This document shows positions 25,055 through 36,261 of a DNA stretch of 64,000 nt, one piece after another. The stretch is from Epiperipatus broadwayi (Eukaryota > Onychophora > Udeonychophora > Euonychophora > Peripatidae), in assembly GCA_028023455.1 (NCBI GenBank), contig JAQFVV010012506.1, forward strand, positions 1,788,714-1,852,713. Direction: 5' to 3'. The position numbers and the translations under genes are program-made. Under the pieces are notes generated by a model. The model saw nothing but the letters and a program-made list of their open reading frames with translations. It did not search any database and was not told the origin of the DNA. How positions within the stretch are numbered: the stretch's first letter is position 1; every line of letters begins with the position of its first letter.

Positions 25055-25167
25055 TGCAGGCTGAAACAAAACAATAGAACACTATTGTGGATATGTAGAA
25101 TTAAAAGATGTCTATTTCTGATTAGATTATAGCTCTGACAGTGTACTATTGTTTTTTTCAGCCTGCA
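25055..25167. repeat. Imperfect hairpin with ~28-bp arms
   Basis: TGCAGGCTGAAACAAAACAA on the left is mirrored on the right by TTGTTTTTTTCAGCCTGCA. The full arms also include ATAGAACACT and AGTGTACTAT. Spacer about 55 bp. Probably a small fold-back element. Confidence 0.6.
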
Positions 25168-25230
25168 CTATATATATTTTAATTTCATTTGGAAATGGAG
25201 TTACCCATTTATCAAATGTTTTAGCACATT

Positions 25231-25234
<4 letters not shown>

Positions 25235-25325
<91 letters not shown>
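25235..25325. repeat. (TA)n microsatellite
   Basis: About 45 TA units. It ends exactly where a dispersed repeat begins (TTAAGGCTATCACCTTAAG). The minus-strand Ile-Tyr open frame across it is an artefact. Confidence 0.95.
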
Positions 25326-25328
<3 letters not shown>

Positions 25329-25700
25329 GGCTATCACCTTAAGATTATATGCCTGAAATTCAATAGTAGGGATCTTTACCAAATTTTTAAAACAAGATTT
25401 ATTAACAACTTTAAAAGACAAGAGCAGCCAACTCTTATCTTCAACCTACTTTTTAAATATATAGGCAAATGTTAGTGTGCAATAGTAACTGTGGACTTAA
25501 TCGGTGAAGGATTTAATAGCTTCATGCTCTCAAATCAAAATGCTTTAGATTCACCTATATATATTTAAAAAGTAGGTTGAAGATAAAAGTTGGCTATTCT
25601 TGTCTTTTAAAGTCATTAATGTTGTGTTAAAATTTGTAAAGGTCCCTACTATCGAATTTTGGGCACATAGTCTTAAGGTGATAGCCTTAATATATATATA
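25326..25700. repeat. Inverted pair of the 25-kb dispersed repeat
   Basis: 25326-25460 and 25562-25690 are reverse complements (AAGGCTATCACCTTAAG and CTTAAGGTGATAGCCTT at the ends; AAGTAGGTTGAAGATAAAAG at the inner side). The ~100-bp centre carries CATGCTCTCAAATCAAAA. Parts resemble HHR family 1 (GTGCTCTCAGATCCAAA, and AGATAAAAGGTGGCTGCTGG versus AGATAAAAGTTGGCTATTC) but in a permuted order. No ribozyme core is present. Confidence 0.65.
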
Positions 25701-25827
25701 TATATATATAACTTAATGAGTATGCACTTAACTAATTAATAATAATTACAACTTTAAATTGTCTTAAAAGATTTCTAACTATAAGATCTTAACACTAACT
25801 CATTGTAAATCGAAAGATTTCATGATC

Positions 25828-25916
25828 ATTAGTGTGAAATAGAAACTGTGGATTTAATCAGTGAAGTATTTAATAGCTTCATGCTCTCAAATCAAAATGC
25901 TTTAGATTTGCTATAA
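25828..25916 (+). repeat. 25-kb repeat, second direct copy (left part, interrupted by hAT-like MITE)
   Basis: Direct repeat of 25471-25556. It is broken after TTTAGATTTGCTATAA by the element at 25917-26284 and resumes at 26285 with CCTATATAATTAAAAAGTAG. Confidence 0.75.
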
Positions 25917-26284
25917 CAGGGGTCCCCAACTCTATGCCTGCAGGCACTATGGCGCCCGCAGACCATTTTACATGTGCCCGCCACTATCTGAACATGATAA
26001 AAAATTATTCATCTGGTACAAATAAATTTAATTTTTAAAATTTCTTATAAATTATTGTATTATATTGTAATCAAATTGTAGGGCATACTATACTTTTAGA
26101 GCGTAAAAATATAAATGTTAATTATATGTTAAAATTTTATTTTTGAAATAAATATTTTTTTGTACATTATGTGTATTATTAACAATATCCAACCATAAAT
26201 TTACATTGAAAAAATAAATGGTGCCTGCCACCTGACCGGTATTATAGAATGTGCTCTTAAGTGCAAAAAGGTTGAGGACCCCGG
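25917..26284. mobile_element. hAT-like non-autonomous element, copy 1
   Basis: Left end CAGGGGTCCCCAAC and right end GTTGAGGACCCCGG form imperfect terminal inverted repeats in the style of hAT elements (CAGNGGT start). About 368 bp, no transposase. It inserted into a repeat whose uninterrupted paralogue lies at 25540-25580. Flanking TGCTATAA and CCTATATA are a decayed target-site duplication. The second copy, at 33.1 kb, is clearly homologous over its entire length. Confidence 0.82.
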
Positions 26285-26395
26285 CCTATATAATTAAAAA
26301 GTAGGTTGAAGATAAGAGTTGGCTGCTCTTGTCTTTTAAACTCATTAATCTTGTTAAAGATTTGTAGAGGTCCTTACTATCAAATTTCAGTCACA
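26285..26395 (+). repeat. 25-kb repeat, second direct copy (right part)
   Basis: Continuation after the hAT-like insertion: AAGTAGGTTGAAGATAAGAG, TTGGCTGCTCTTGTC, then GGTCCTTACTATCAAATTTC. Confidence 0.75.
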
Positions 26396-26435
26396 AAATA
26401 AAAAACCGTATGATTTGACTAAAGTTTTATATCTA

Positions 26436-26770
26436 AACAAGGAAGGCATAGAAAATATTAGACATCTGTTAATTGAATGTAAATGCCTGAAAACAGAAAG
26501 GGTACAAGTAATGAAGTTGTGAAAGAATAAATATAAGTAGTGATTATACAGAAAGTTGCTTATTTGTTTTTTTATGCTGGGTTTGGGAAAAGACATGGGG
26601 GATTTAGATGTAAAGGTCATGGAGTTGACAAAGATTATGTTGTGGAAATGGGGATACTGAGGGTAGGGAATGGAAATGGAAGGTAAAGTGGCTAACAGGT
26701 TTCTCTGGGCATAGTTGCTGAGAGATTCCTGACTTTGTATAAGAAGTCACAGTGCATCACATCACATAAT
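26436..26770 (+). pseudogene. 5'-truncated LINE, 3' end (same family as 44.9-49.3 kb)
   Basis: Starts in the C-terminal Cys/His region (EGIENIRHLLIECKC in frame at about 26447-26491) and runs to the same 3' terminus as the larger copy (GAGAGATTCCTGACT, then CACAGTGCATCACAT). 5' truncation and a shared 3' end are what target-primed reverse transcription produces. Stops and small indels interrupt the frame. Confidence 0.8.
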
Positions 26771-26855
26771 GAGTATGTACTTAACAAATTAATAATAATC
26801 ACAATTACACACACATATATATAATAGATCTTTAGGAATTACTTATAATAATATT

Positions 26856-27352
26856 TATGTAATTAGAGGGGATTTGAATTCAGATTTTCAAGCTCCCTTT
26901 AGTCATCCCCTCCACCTTAAACAACTGATACATTTAACCACATACATGTGAAAAAGATAAATAATCTCCAAGATACATATTTCTTGCTAAAACAACACTC
27001 ATCAGCTCATCAGTTGGTCTGGATCATTATCACCCACACATATGTATGATTTGGTAAACAAGGATTTTAAACATGCTGTCATCAGATTTTCAATGACATG
27101 AGTTGGAGAAGATTGAAGGTTGTTCATTAAAGTTTGGAATTGATATCTTAATGTAAACTGAGCACTGATTATATATATATGTGGGAGATGATGATCCGGA
27201 CCAACTGATGAGTGCTGGTTTAGCACAAAATATGTATATTGGAGATCATTTATCTTTTTTGCATGTATGTGGTTATGTGTATCAGTTGTTTAAAATGAAG
27301 TGGATGACTGGAGGGAGCTTGAAAATCTGATTTCAATTCCCTTCTACTTATA
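26856..27352. mobile_element. Complete long-TIR element (MITE-like)
   Basis: About 500 bp with inverted ends of roughly 170-180 bp: left TTAGAGGGGATTTGAATTCA, right end the reverse complement with a few changes (CAATTCCCTTCTACTTATAT). Within each arm are TTTTCAAGCTCCCT, the ATAAATAATCTCCAA block and the TCATCAGTTGGTC block; the middle holds CATTAAAGTTTGGAATTG. No coding capacity. Confidence 0.8.
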
Positions 27353-29697
27353 TCTAGCTTAAGATTTAAATACTATACATGATTTAAATATTTAATATTT
27401 ATACAAAATAGTCTAAATTTATTGATGTAAGAATTTAGTTACGATTTAGCTAGAATGGTTGCATTAAGATATTCAGAAAATGGTATGAAGAAGTCACCTT
27501 TGACCTGCTATATTTCATTTTCTAGGAGCAATTTGTCATTTATTGATCTGTCACAGTCGTTGTTATAGACAGAATAAGATAATTATTTTATTTTTTAAAT
27601 TAAAAGTTTATATATGAAACTATATTTCAATAAAATCTCTTTTGTAGCTTTTCCCCTGAAGTTAATTTGTGTTAAAGATTGATGGAGGGATCATTTCCCC
27701 CTTCGTCAATTTCATTAGCCTTATGATTTTAATAATCAACTTCTGCTTAGCCAACTACCAAAAATACTAGAATTTCTATCCTTAGGTTAAATGTGAATAG
27801 TGATATTACCAAAAGTAGCTGTAATTTTATTATAATTTTCTATACAAAGATAATTTAACATTAAAGTGAAATTATAAAAAATACTTACTTATAGTGAATT
27901 TTTTGAAAATAATATATTTTTAAAAATTCAATACTGTACTTTTAAAAACTTTCAATTTCCTGAATAGAATATAGAAATGGAGGTCTTGGTTTAATATTAT
28001 TTTTTTTCTTTCTGTATGGTGTCTGAAATCAGTTTTTTAAGATTTGTTTAGATATTGATAGTTTCCAAGAATAGTATATAAATTAGATGTGGAGTTTTTT
28101 ATTTGTGGATTAGTGACAACATACACTTCACAATTTTCATTAAATAAAGTATTCATACTCTCATATTTATATGAATATATATATACAGAAACTTGTTTGT
28201 TAAACAGAGGCTACAAGTGAGTTCCTTAGTTGGTAGATACTGGAATTATTTTCAGATATAAGAATTAATTATTATAACAGCATTGAACTGAAACCATCTT
28301 CTACTGCCTTCAGAAATGAAATGCTGGCATATCAAAGGCTATGTAAAGTTTCTGTACAATGGATTTTTTTTGTCTTTGTGTACCACTATTCATCTTTCTG
28401 TACTATGTGTCATAATTTAGTTGTATGTTTTCATGAAACTGCAAATAAAATTCTGATACCAGTTTTTCTTGTTTTGTATTGAATTATATATAAAGTAGTC
28501 AAAACATTCAACATTAATAAAATAGTAATTAGAATAGATTTAGTTTTTTGAAAATCTTTGCACAAGATTTGGAGCTTGAAAAATAGTTTTACTTGACAAA
28601 TCAATGGATGTTTCTGTAATGATACTTTTGAATCTTCATCACAAATGTAAAAAGAGTATTACAAGATGGTCTAAAATAACTCGTTTCATAAAATCTTGAG
28701 AGGTTACAATTCTAGCAGATTGTTTGTGTAAGCAAAAACATAACTGTTATATTTGTAATGTTAATAAAGCAGGAGACAATTATAATAGTGAAAGAAACTA
28801 TTTCAATGTTTTTAAAATAGAAATACATGGAATATAAAACCTTTGCTAGATGTCAACACTTTAAGATCTGAATATAGTACAATCTTTATAATTAAGGAAT
28901 TGTTGAGTTTAAGATTGAGATAGATGGTAATGATTTTAAAATTATTTTTTATAAAGACATTTATGCTCTTATTATTAGTGCTTGTGATCCAATTTAGTTG
29001 GTAATACTGTTTCAGAACCAATGAAAAATTAATTTTTTTCTGGAAGACCTTTAATATATGTGTTGACAGATATAGCATGGAGTTGATGTAAACATTGATA
29101 CTAAGTGTATGTATACTTGAATTGACTTGTTGGTTTTTTAATTTTTAAATCAACATAGATTGACATCACAAACACCTCTGTTTAGCTTGCATAAAAACTA
29201 TAAAGAAAATCGGAGACAACAACAACAAAAAAAAATTTCCAGTTTATAGTATAGTAAAAAAATCAAAATATAAAAGCAGTTAATATTTCATAAGCATTTT
29301 CAGGTGCAGATAATCAGAACATAGATTAATATGCAGTAAGGTTAAAACTAATAATTGTATTAAAAACTAGATTCTATTACAAACATATTAGTTAAAAATT
29401 TAATAACCATTTTTTACAAGAATATGCTAAATATCAACAGTATTTTAACACTAAAGTGGAGTCAAATTAACCATAAAATTTTCTTAAAAAGGATGTTGTG
29501 AATATATATAACCTCTTTTTTGGCTGAATAAAAAAAATAATTTAGCACTTGATAAGCAATATAATATAAAGAAATTAAAAAAGTAGCAAGAAATTGAAAA
29601 ATAATTAATGGATTAAAGCAGGGAAAAAGATAAGCCACTTTAAATATTGAAAATATGTGGACCCAAAATAAAGCATTCTAATTTTATTGAATCAGTG

Positions 29698-29728
<31 letters not shown>
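27353..29728. other. AT-rich noncoding DNA
   Basis: No gene recognised. 28195-28480 is somewhat less AT-rich and ends near an AATAAA (about 28445), which could be a UTR or retrocopy remnant, but no reading frame supports it. The minus-strand open frame 28812-29078 has no motif. Confidence 0.45.
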
Positions 29729-29731
<3 letters not shown>

Positions 29732-29801
29732 TATCTATGTAAAATCTCATTATATATATATATATATATATATATATAATGAGATTTTACATAGATAGAA
29801 G
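29729..29801. repeat. Perfect hairpin built on (TA)n
   Basis: TTCTATCTATGTAAAATCTC and its exact reverse complement flank a (TA)n loop, preceded by another (TA)n (29700-29729). Such structures arise by inverted duplication at a (TA)n tract. Confidence 0.9.
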
Positions 29802-29999
29802 GAGAGTTTTAATTCTCATTTAAATAACAATAGAAGATAAGTGACAACTTTTGATGTTGGAGCTATCCAATCTGATAAAGTTAAAATAGTATTTTTGTAA
29901 TCTTAAAATATCAAAATAGCAAGTCATGATACAATTCTGTTTTTAAATTAGGTGGTAATATCATAGTATTAAAAGTACTGAAATTATTTAGAAATATGT

Positions 30000-30400
30000 G
30001 CATTCATGATGTTGGACCACCTGATTATAAGATGCTTCTATAATTACATTTAAAAAATGGAAAAACTGTCAAAAATCCTAGTAATTATCATGCAACACAG
30101 CAACTGCAGGTTTTATAGTGAAAGAAGAAGAAAAGAAAATAACAAGAAGGAATAAAATTGAAAAATACTATAGAGAGAACAAAGAAACATTACTGAGTTC
30201 ATTGTAAGAATTAAAAGATAGGAATGGAATTTGGAATGATATGTTGTTAAATGAAATGACATTAGTGAAAAGAATAGAGTCTTAAAGAAAATTTGAAAGG
30301 ATATTAAAAGATCTAGAAAGAGATTTATGTATATGAATAGTTGAAAAAGCCTTTCAGGGCAAGGGATGGGTAAGGCAGATGACAAAAACTATACATCAAA
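30000..30400 (+). pseudogene. Heavily decayed LINE RT debris
   Basis: In-frame fragment WKNGKTVKNPSNYHAT (about 30055-30100) resembles the RT motif around 'NYRPI'. The following purine-rich sequence has no long frame. Assignment is weak. Confidence 0.3.
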
Positions 30401-30464
30401 AATAGTAAAACAAGCTTAATTATAATTTTGGTTTGATAAAATTTTTATTTATTTTTAAGTTTAA

Positions 30465-30535
30465 CATAGGAGATTTGAACATAGTCTTTCAAGCTCCCTT
30501 TTCAGCCATCCATTCTCTATTCAAAACCCCTGTAT
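30465..30535 (+). repeat. Long-TIR family terminal fragment
   Basis: GGAGATTTGAACATAGTC and TTTCAAGCTCCCTTTTCAGC match the outer ~70 bp of the family; the rest is absent. Confidence 0.65.
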
Positions 30536-31199
30536 TACATTTAAATCCCAAGTATATGAATTGTGCATGAATTTTAAAATATTATTTTTAAGCTGACTAT
30601 TTCAATTTTGCTTAAAATTGATTATTATTTTAAATGTATAATTTATAAATGGATGGCATTAGCTTTCATAATAGTTATTACATTTCATGTTAAAATATAA
30701 TAATTTTGATACCATTGTATTAACGATTATTTATTACAAAATAAAGTATTATGTAAATAATTTATTTAATAATAAATAGTTTGCTTCAATAATAAATAGT
30801 TCTGAATTTCTTTAAAAAATACTCTTAGAATAGATGTATTTATAACTGTAATAAAAATAAAAATCAAAACACACTGAAATTTGGTGCAGTAAATGTTTGG
30901 GTTGAAAGGATGGGTGGATTCATTCCATCTTTTCTAAAAAACTATATCTTGTCTGGAAAAGTGAGAGTATTCATTTATAATTTATCTTTAAAGCACATGT
31001 GCATTAGCTTAATCGCTAATATCACTATTACAGTATAAAAACATAGCACTATATAAAATAATATCTCATTATAAATGAAAAAAGAAAAATGTAATTGTTT
31101 TTTTAATGTTTATTTATTCTTTTCTAAATGCATTCAATTATTAGTTAAATGTATATTAGGTATAGTGGACAAACTAATGAAATTTGCAATCAATACAAA

Positions 31200-31560
31200 A
31201 TCAGAACCGTTTTGGTATGCTGTGAGAAATCTCAGTCTCAGGGTGGCCTTTGAGAATTCCATCATCAGATTTTCAATTGGATAGATGGTTGAAGAGTTGG
31301 AGTGTGGAGTAGATTGAAGTCTGTCCATTAAAGTATGAGGATTGGCATCTTAATATATATCTGAGCACTTATAGCATATAAGTGTAGAGATGGTAATCTG
31401 AACCAACTGATGATTGCTGGTTTAGCATGAAATACGTATATTGGTGATTATTTATCTTTTCAACATATATGTGTTCAAGTGTATCAGTGTTATGAGATAG
31501 TGTGAAGAGTGGTGGGTCATGTGAAAGTCTGTGCTCATATACACTATATATAGGATAAAA
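31200..31560 (-). repeat. Long-TIR repeat family copy (3-kb subfamily, minus orientation)
   Basis: Reverse complement of the 3.0-4.1 kb units: TGTGAAAGTCTGTGCTCATA at the outer end, CCAACTGATGATTGCTGG inside, and ATCATCAGATTTTCAATTGG further in. The overlapping open frames on both strands (31075-31641) are shadows of this repeat. Confidence 0.75.
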
Positions 31561-31670
31561 ATAAAAATTTATCAAAGAAAGTAGTCCCATCCATTGAAAA
31601 CTGATTAAAAGATTAAAGTAATGATTAGAGAGGAAAATCAAATATGTTTAAAACAATAGTCTAAACATGT

Positions 31671-31675
<5 letters not shown>

Positions 31676-31722
<47 letters not shown>
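31676..31722. repeat. (TA)n microsatellite
   Basis: About 23 AT units; no gene at either side. Confidence 0.95.
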
Positions 31723-31728
<6 letters not shown>

Positions 31729-32259
31729 GGGAAATACAAGACTATTGGCTAGAAAAGAAGTCAAAGTAAGAATATTTCAAAAAACTGCTCATGTTGTAAT
31801 GACAATTAAGTTTATCAAAGAGAAATACATACAATTTTTACTGATTATTGTCTTTGACAAAATATCCTAGTAGATTACAGCATCATTTTAAATTCAGTAT
31901 TCATGAATTTAAAGATTTCTGATTTGATTCCTACAGCATTATTGCATTAAATAGGCCAATTTTGGAAGGAGAGAGGAAAAAATATTTTTTCCCAAAACAT
32001 TGTGTTCTGTATGTGCATGTGTATTATTGTGATAGTGAGATGTATTCATATAAACATACATTGAGTGAAATTTTCTAAAAACTTTTATCAATTAAATTAA
32101 ATATGGCAATAATTCAACATCTAACTGTAAATTGATTTCTTATCAGGTGAGGTTTAGATAAAAATATATACTCATATAAAATGTATAAATAAAAATAGAA
32201 CAAAAATTAAAATTTAGACTAGAAAAAATTTTTTTTAATAAAACTTATTCTCAGTTTAG

Positions 32260-32680
32260 TGCTCAATTAGCAATTGGAATTTTATAAAAAGTCATACAAC
32301 TGGAGATTATAGAAGAATTAAGAAAGAAAAACATAATAGCAATGCAATGGTGAATAAAATAGAGGAATGAAATGTTAAATATTGTGCAGAAATATGTATA
32401 GAAGGTTTATCAATGAATTAAAATGTCAAACAAATCTAGCAGAAAGTAAAATGTAAAAAAGTTATATAAAAAAAGTTTAATGTAATTTATGTCTAAAAAG
32501 AGTAAAACATTTTGTCTGGAAAAAGTAATATGCAGTAAATACTGTGAAGAATATGAAAATAAAATTATAGAAATAAAATAAATATATAACAATAATAAAA
32601 GGTTGTAAAATTATGACAACACTAGAAATTGATGAGATTCCTGTTGAATTATTAAAGATTTTGTAAAAAAGAATTTGAAA
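32260..32680 (+). pseudogene. Decayed LINE RT debris
   Basis: The in-frame fragment TTLEIDEIPVELLKIL (about 32615-32662) matches the RT-1 block seen in many RTE-like LINEs (DxIPxExLK). Upstream purine-rich sequence would be the preceding linker but contains many stops. Confidence 0.4.
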
Positions 32681-33118
32681 AAATAAATTATTTATAAAGC
32701 AGTTTATAACTCAGATGAGTCAGTCATTAGATGTCCACTCTTTAGTAGTAATTCTATGAGCAAAACCCTAATCTGATAACAAGTAAAGAATATAAGATTA
32801 GTTCAATATAACATGCAGTCAAGATTATACATGTGTGCATGCACAGAAAGTAAGAATAAAAGTAATTTATTAATATATTTATACTGCATTTGTCAAAAAT
32901 TACATAAACTATAGGAAATATTTTAGTTTGTGATAATTATAGTATTACAAAATTATTTATTTATTGAGTTTTTAATATTATTTTAAAAAGTTAAGTATCA
33001 ATATTCTTCTAAGAATGTTGATTTGTATCATGGACCAGATCTAATATTGTTCTTCAATTATAGGAAATTATATATATATATATAGTGAGATATATTGCTA
33101 GCCTCAAAAACATTAGCA

Positions 33119-33474
33119 CAGGGGTCCCCAACCCTATGCCCACAGGCACCATGGCACCCACAGACCATTTTCTGTGTGCCCGCCACTATCAGAATACAAT
33201 AAAAAATTATTTATCTGATGCAAATAAATTTAATTTTTAAAATTTCTTATAAATTATTGTATTATATTGTAAGGGCATACTATACTTTTACAGAGTAAAA
33301 TATAAACATTAATTATATATTAAAATTTTATTTTTGAAATAAATATTTTTTTGTACATCATGTGTATTATTAACAATATCCAACTATAAGTTTACATTGA
33401 AAAAATAAATGGTGCCCATCACCTGGCCGGTATTATAGAATGTGCTCTTAGTGCAAAAAGGTTGGGGACCGCTA
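33119..33474. mobile_element. hAT-like non-autonomous element, copy 2, with 8-bp TSD
   Basis: 356 bp bounded by perfect 8-bp direct repeats CATTAGCA (33111-33118 and 33475-33482). Ends are CAGGGGTCCCCAAC and, inverted, TAGCGGTCCCCAAC. An 8-bp duplication and CAG-type ends are diagnostic of the hAT superfamily. It has no transposase and would be moved in trans. The intact duplication indicates a younger insertion than the copy at 25.9 kb. Confidence 0.92.
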
Positions 33475-33482
33475 CATTAGCA

Positions 33483-35957
33483 GTTTGTTCTGATATTATT
33501 TTATGCTATGCTTTAAAAATTTTAATTTTACACCTTTTATTTATTTTAGCTTTATTTTTTAATTCTATATATATTCATTTTTTTCTGCTGTTTTAATAGC
33601 ATCTGGGGAAAATATGTTTCATTTTTATTTTTAAAGGTTTAAAATTGGAGATATATATAAAGCTATGATACTTTTTCTATTTCTGATTTTGATTTATGAT
33701 TCCAATTGCTTATATTAGATAAATGTTCAGATACAGCTTTTTATCAGCTTATTAAGTAAAGTCATTGGTGAGTAATTGTCACATGTTGAGTCACCTGATT
33801 ATGATTCACTTTCTGATAGGTCAGTCAGAGGATTATGAATCAGTCTGAATTTTTTTTATCTTTTTCTTTTAACAAAAGTTTCTAAAATTATGAAAAAGTT
33901 GGATTCAAATGATATATATATAAAATAAAAATTCCATAATAATATTCTATCAATTTTGGAAAGACTGTAACAATTAATTAATGACTTATTGTAATAATTT
34001 TTGATCATTAAAATTTTAGTTGGTTATTGAAATCATATTAAATATCATTCTTTGAGATTTTTCAGCTCACGTAATCTTTGAGCTAAAATGCTTAAAATTT
34101 CTAAGTAGTCATTCTATTTTTAAAAGATCATGTATCTAAAGTTTCCATTTTTTGATCATCATGACTAGCTTATATTGTATTTTGCCATTCCAAATATTTA
34201 TCAGTTAGAACTTATAGCAAAAATTAAAAAAAAACTGACTTTTAATTTAATATTTAAAAAATAATAATCAAATAATTAATCATTCAAGAGATTGTATGGC
34301 ATTCAAGATCAAATGAAGCAAAGTTGAGTTTGATCCAGAGACATTTGGCTTTTGAGATGATTAATCTACCACTGCCCTAGACCACAGAGTATGATTTAAC
34401 ATATTAAGGATTTTCACAATCAACTTTATAATTAGAAGTCATCTAATAATTCACATCCAGTTAATTTTAATTAATGTATATAGTTTACTAAAAGAGGCTG
34501 ACTTAATTCTACATCATATGGTTAAGAACTAATTGCTATTGAAAATATATAAGTTCAATTTTAATAAAAATATTTATATAAAACTCCATTTAATCTTTAA
34601 ATGTAATATACAACATTTCACTTTTAAGATAATAATGAGTTTCACAAAAGAGTATTGAAATGTTATTAATAACTAATATAGATTAATTTCCACTAACATT
34701 TTTGACTATATAATTTTTAAGGCTCTAAAAACCAAGGTAAGCCAGTTGTTATTTGAGAACTCTCAATATACTTAAATCCTATCAACTACATGAAGTACAG
34801 ATATATTGTTAGAAAAAAAACCAAATTTTTAAAGTTTTGGATGTCACAAGGTATTGGCCAAAAATCAGATATTTATAATAATATAAAGTTTTCTATAAAG
34901 GCAGTGTTGAATATTATTTGTGATTTATTCATTAAAGCACTAGAAATAAAAATCACTATTTAAATAACATTTAGATGAGATCATAATGGTAATAAAGAAA
35001 ATTTGCAATGTTTCAAATACTGAAGCACCATTCTGCAAATTCCCACAAATAATTAAATCTTTTGTAGTAATAATCATTATCATTCTCCTGAAAATTTGCT
35101 AAGCCAGTATTTTCTGTATCATCAAATAAGTTCTGAGCATGCTTAAATATAAAAATTAATAAATGAATTCACAATTCAATAAAACTAATTTTTTCAAGTA
35201 TAACTAGTTTGTAATATTTACAGCATTATTTAAAGACCAAGATAAGGCTATTTTCATAGTTATAGTAAATTTTAGAGAAGGAAAATACAGCATAAATAAC
35301 TTCACAGCAGTTTAGGTTAACAAAATATATCCCGTGAGAATGGGGGACAATGATATAGGTTGCTAGCTTTGAAACCATTTGCAAAATAACAGTATAGTTT
35401 CTAAAAAAATATTCAAAGTCATTCAACAGCCTTTATTTTTACATTGCTTATATTAAATAAATTATTAAAAAAAAATTAACTATTTCATAATGCTTTTTTT
35501 TGTTATTTCATAGTTTTAACTATATAATGTAGTTATATTTTAACCTCTGAAGAAAACTGCTAGACATTCAAAACTATCATATAATTGAATAAAAAGCATT
35601 GTGAAAAGTGAAAAAAAAGTGATTATTTTGATATTTATTTTTAATATTCAAAAATCATAGATACTATTATGAAAAATCTTTATTGTATATCACAATCATA
35701 GTGTGTCTGAATAATCTTTTCTAAGGCTATAAATAGTACAATAAAAATATTACAGATACAAAATGTTCAAAGTCACTACCACATATATGATATCAGAGAT
35801 CCAATTAAGGTGGCATATTTAAGTAAAAATGTTCTTGTAGTGATAAAATATAGATTCTTAGTTAGCTCTTCTGTCATTATTTATTACAGAATTTTCAATT
35901 TTGGATGAAACTTATACACATAAATTTATATACATAATTGATAGCAAATATGTTCTT
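33483..35957. other. AT-rich noncoding DNA
   Basis: No gene or element recognised. The segment at 34290-34390 is slightly GC-richer and may be an old repeat. Confidence 0.5.
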
Positions 35958-36261
35958 GGTGTAGCTTATAAAATCCCCTTGTAGTTGTCATAAAATGTAT
36001 GTAAGTCAAAGTAAATTCAGACCTAATGAAAGAATTAAAGATCATAAGAATAGAACTAGAAATAAAAACTATAACTCAGCTTTATATATTCATGAACTAA
36101 ATGCAGGTCATACAATATTATTTGACAATGCAGAGGTTACCTTTTATGAAAGAAGTGAATTAAAAAGAAGAATAAAAGAAACTCTGATGATAAATTTTCT
36201 TAAATCTGAGACTATCAATCTTATGAAGATAACCTTGATGTTAAAGGAAGTTGGTTTTTGA
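35958..36261 (+). pseudogene. Second Penelope-like GIY-YIG remnant, frameshifted
   Basis: Begins GVAYKIPL (35958-35981), then needs a one- or two-base frame change to continue as CHKMYVSQSK from about 35984. The expected 'IPCxxCxKxYxGQ' block is thus split. The downstream frame keeps the landmarks of the domain: Arg and His in NERIKDHKNR, the block ELNAGHTILFDNAEV, the acidic residue in FYERSELKRRIKE, and the end at TGA (36259-36261). YIG is changed to YVS. The upstream RT region is missing. It is more decayed than the 8-kb copy. Confidence 0.8.

Noticed and set aside
35545-35580. CTGAAGA upstream of the second PLE remnant
   Set aside because: No GAAA (CAAAAC instead) and no stem II.
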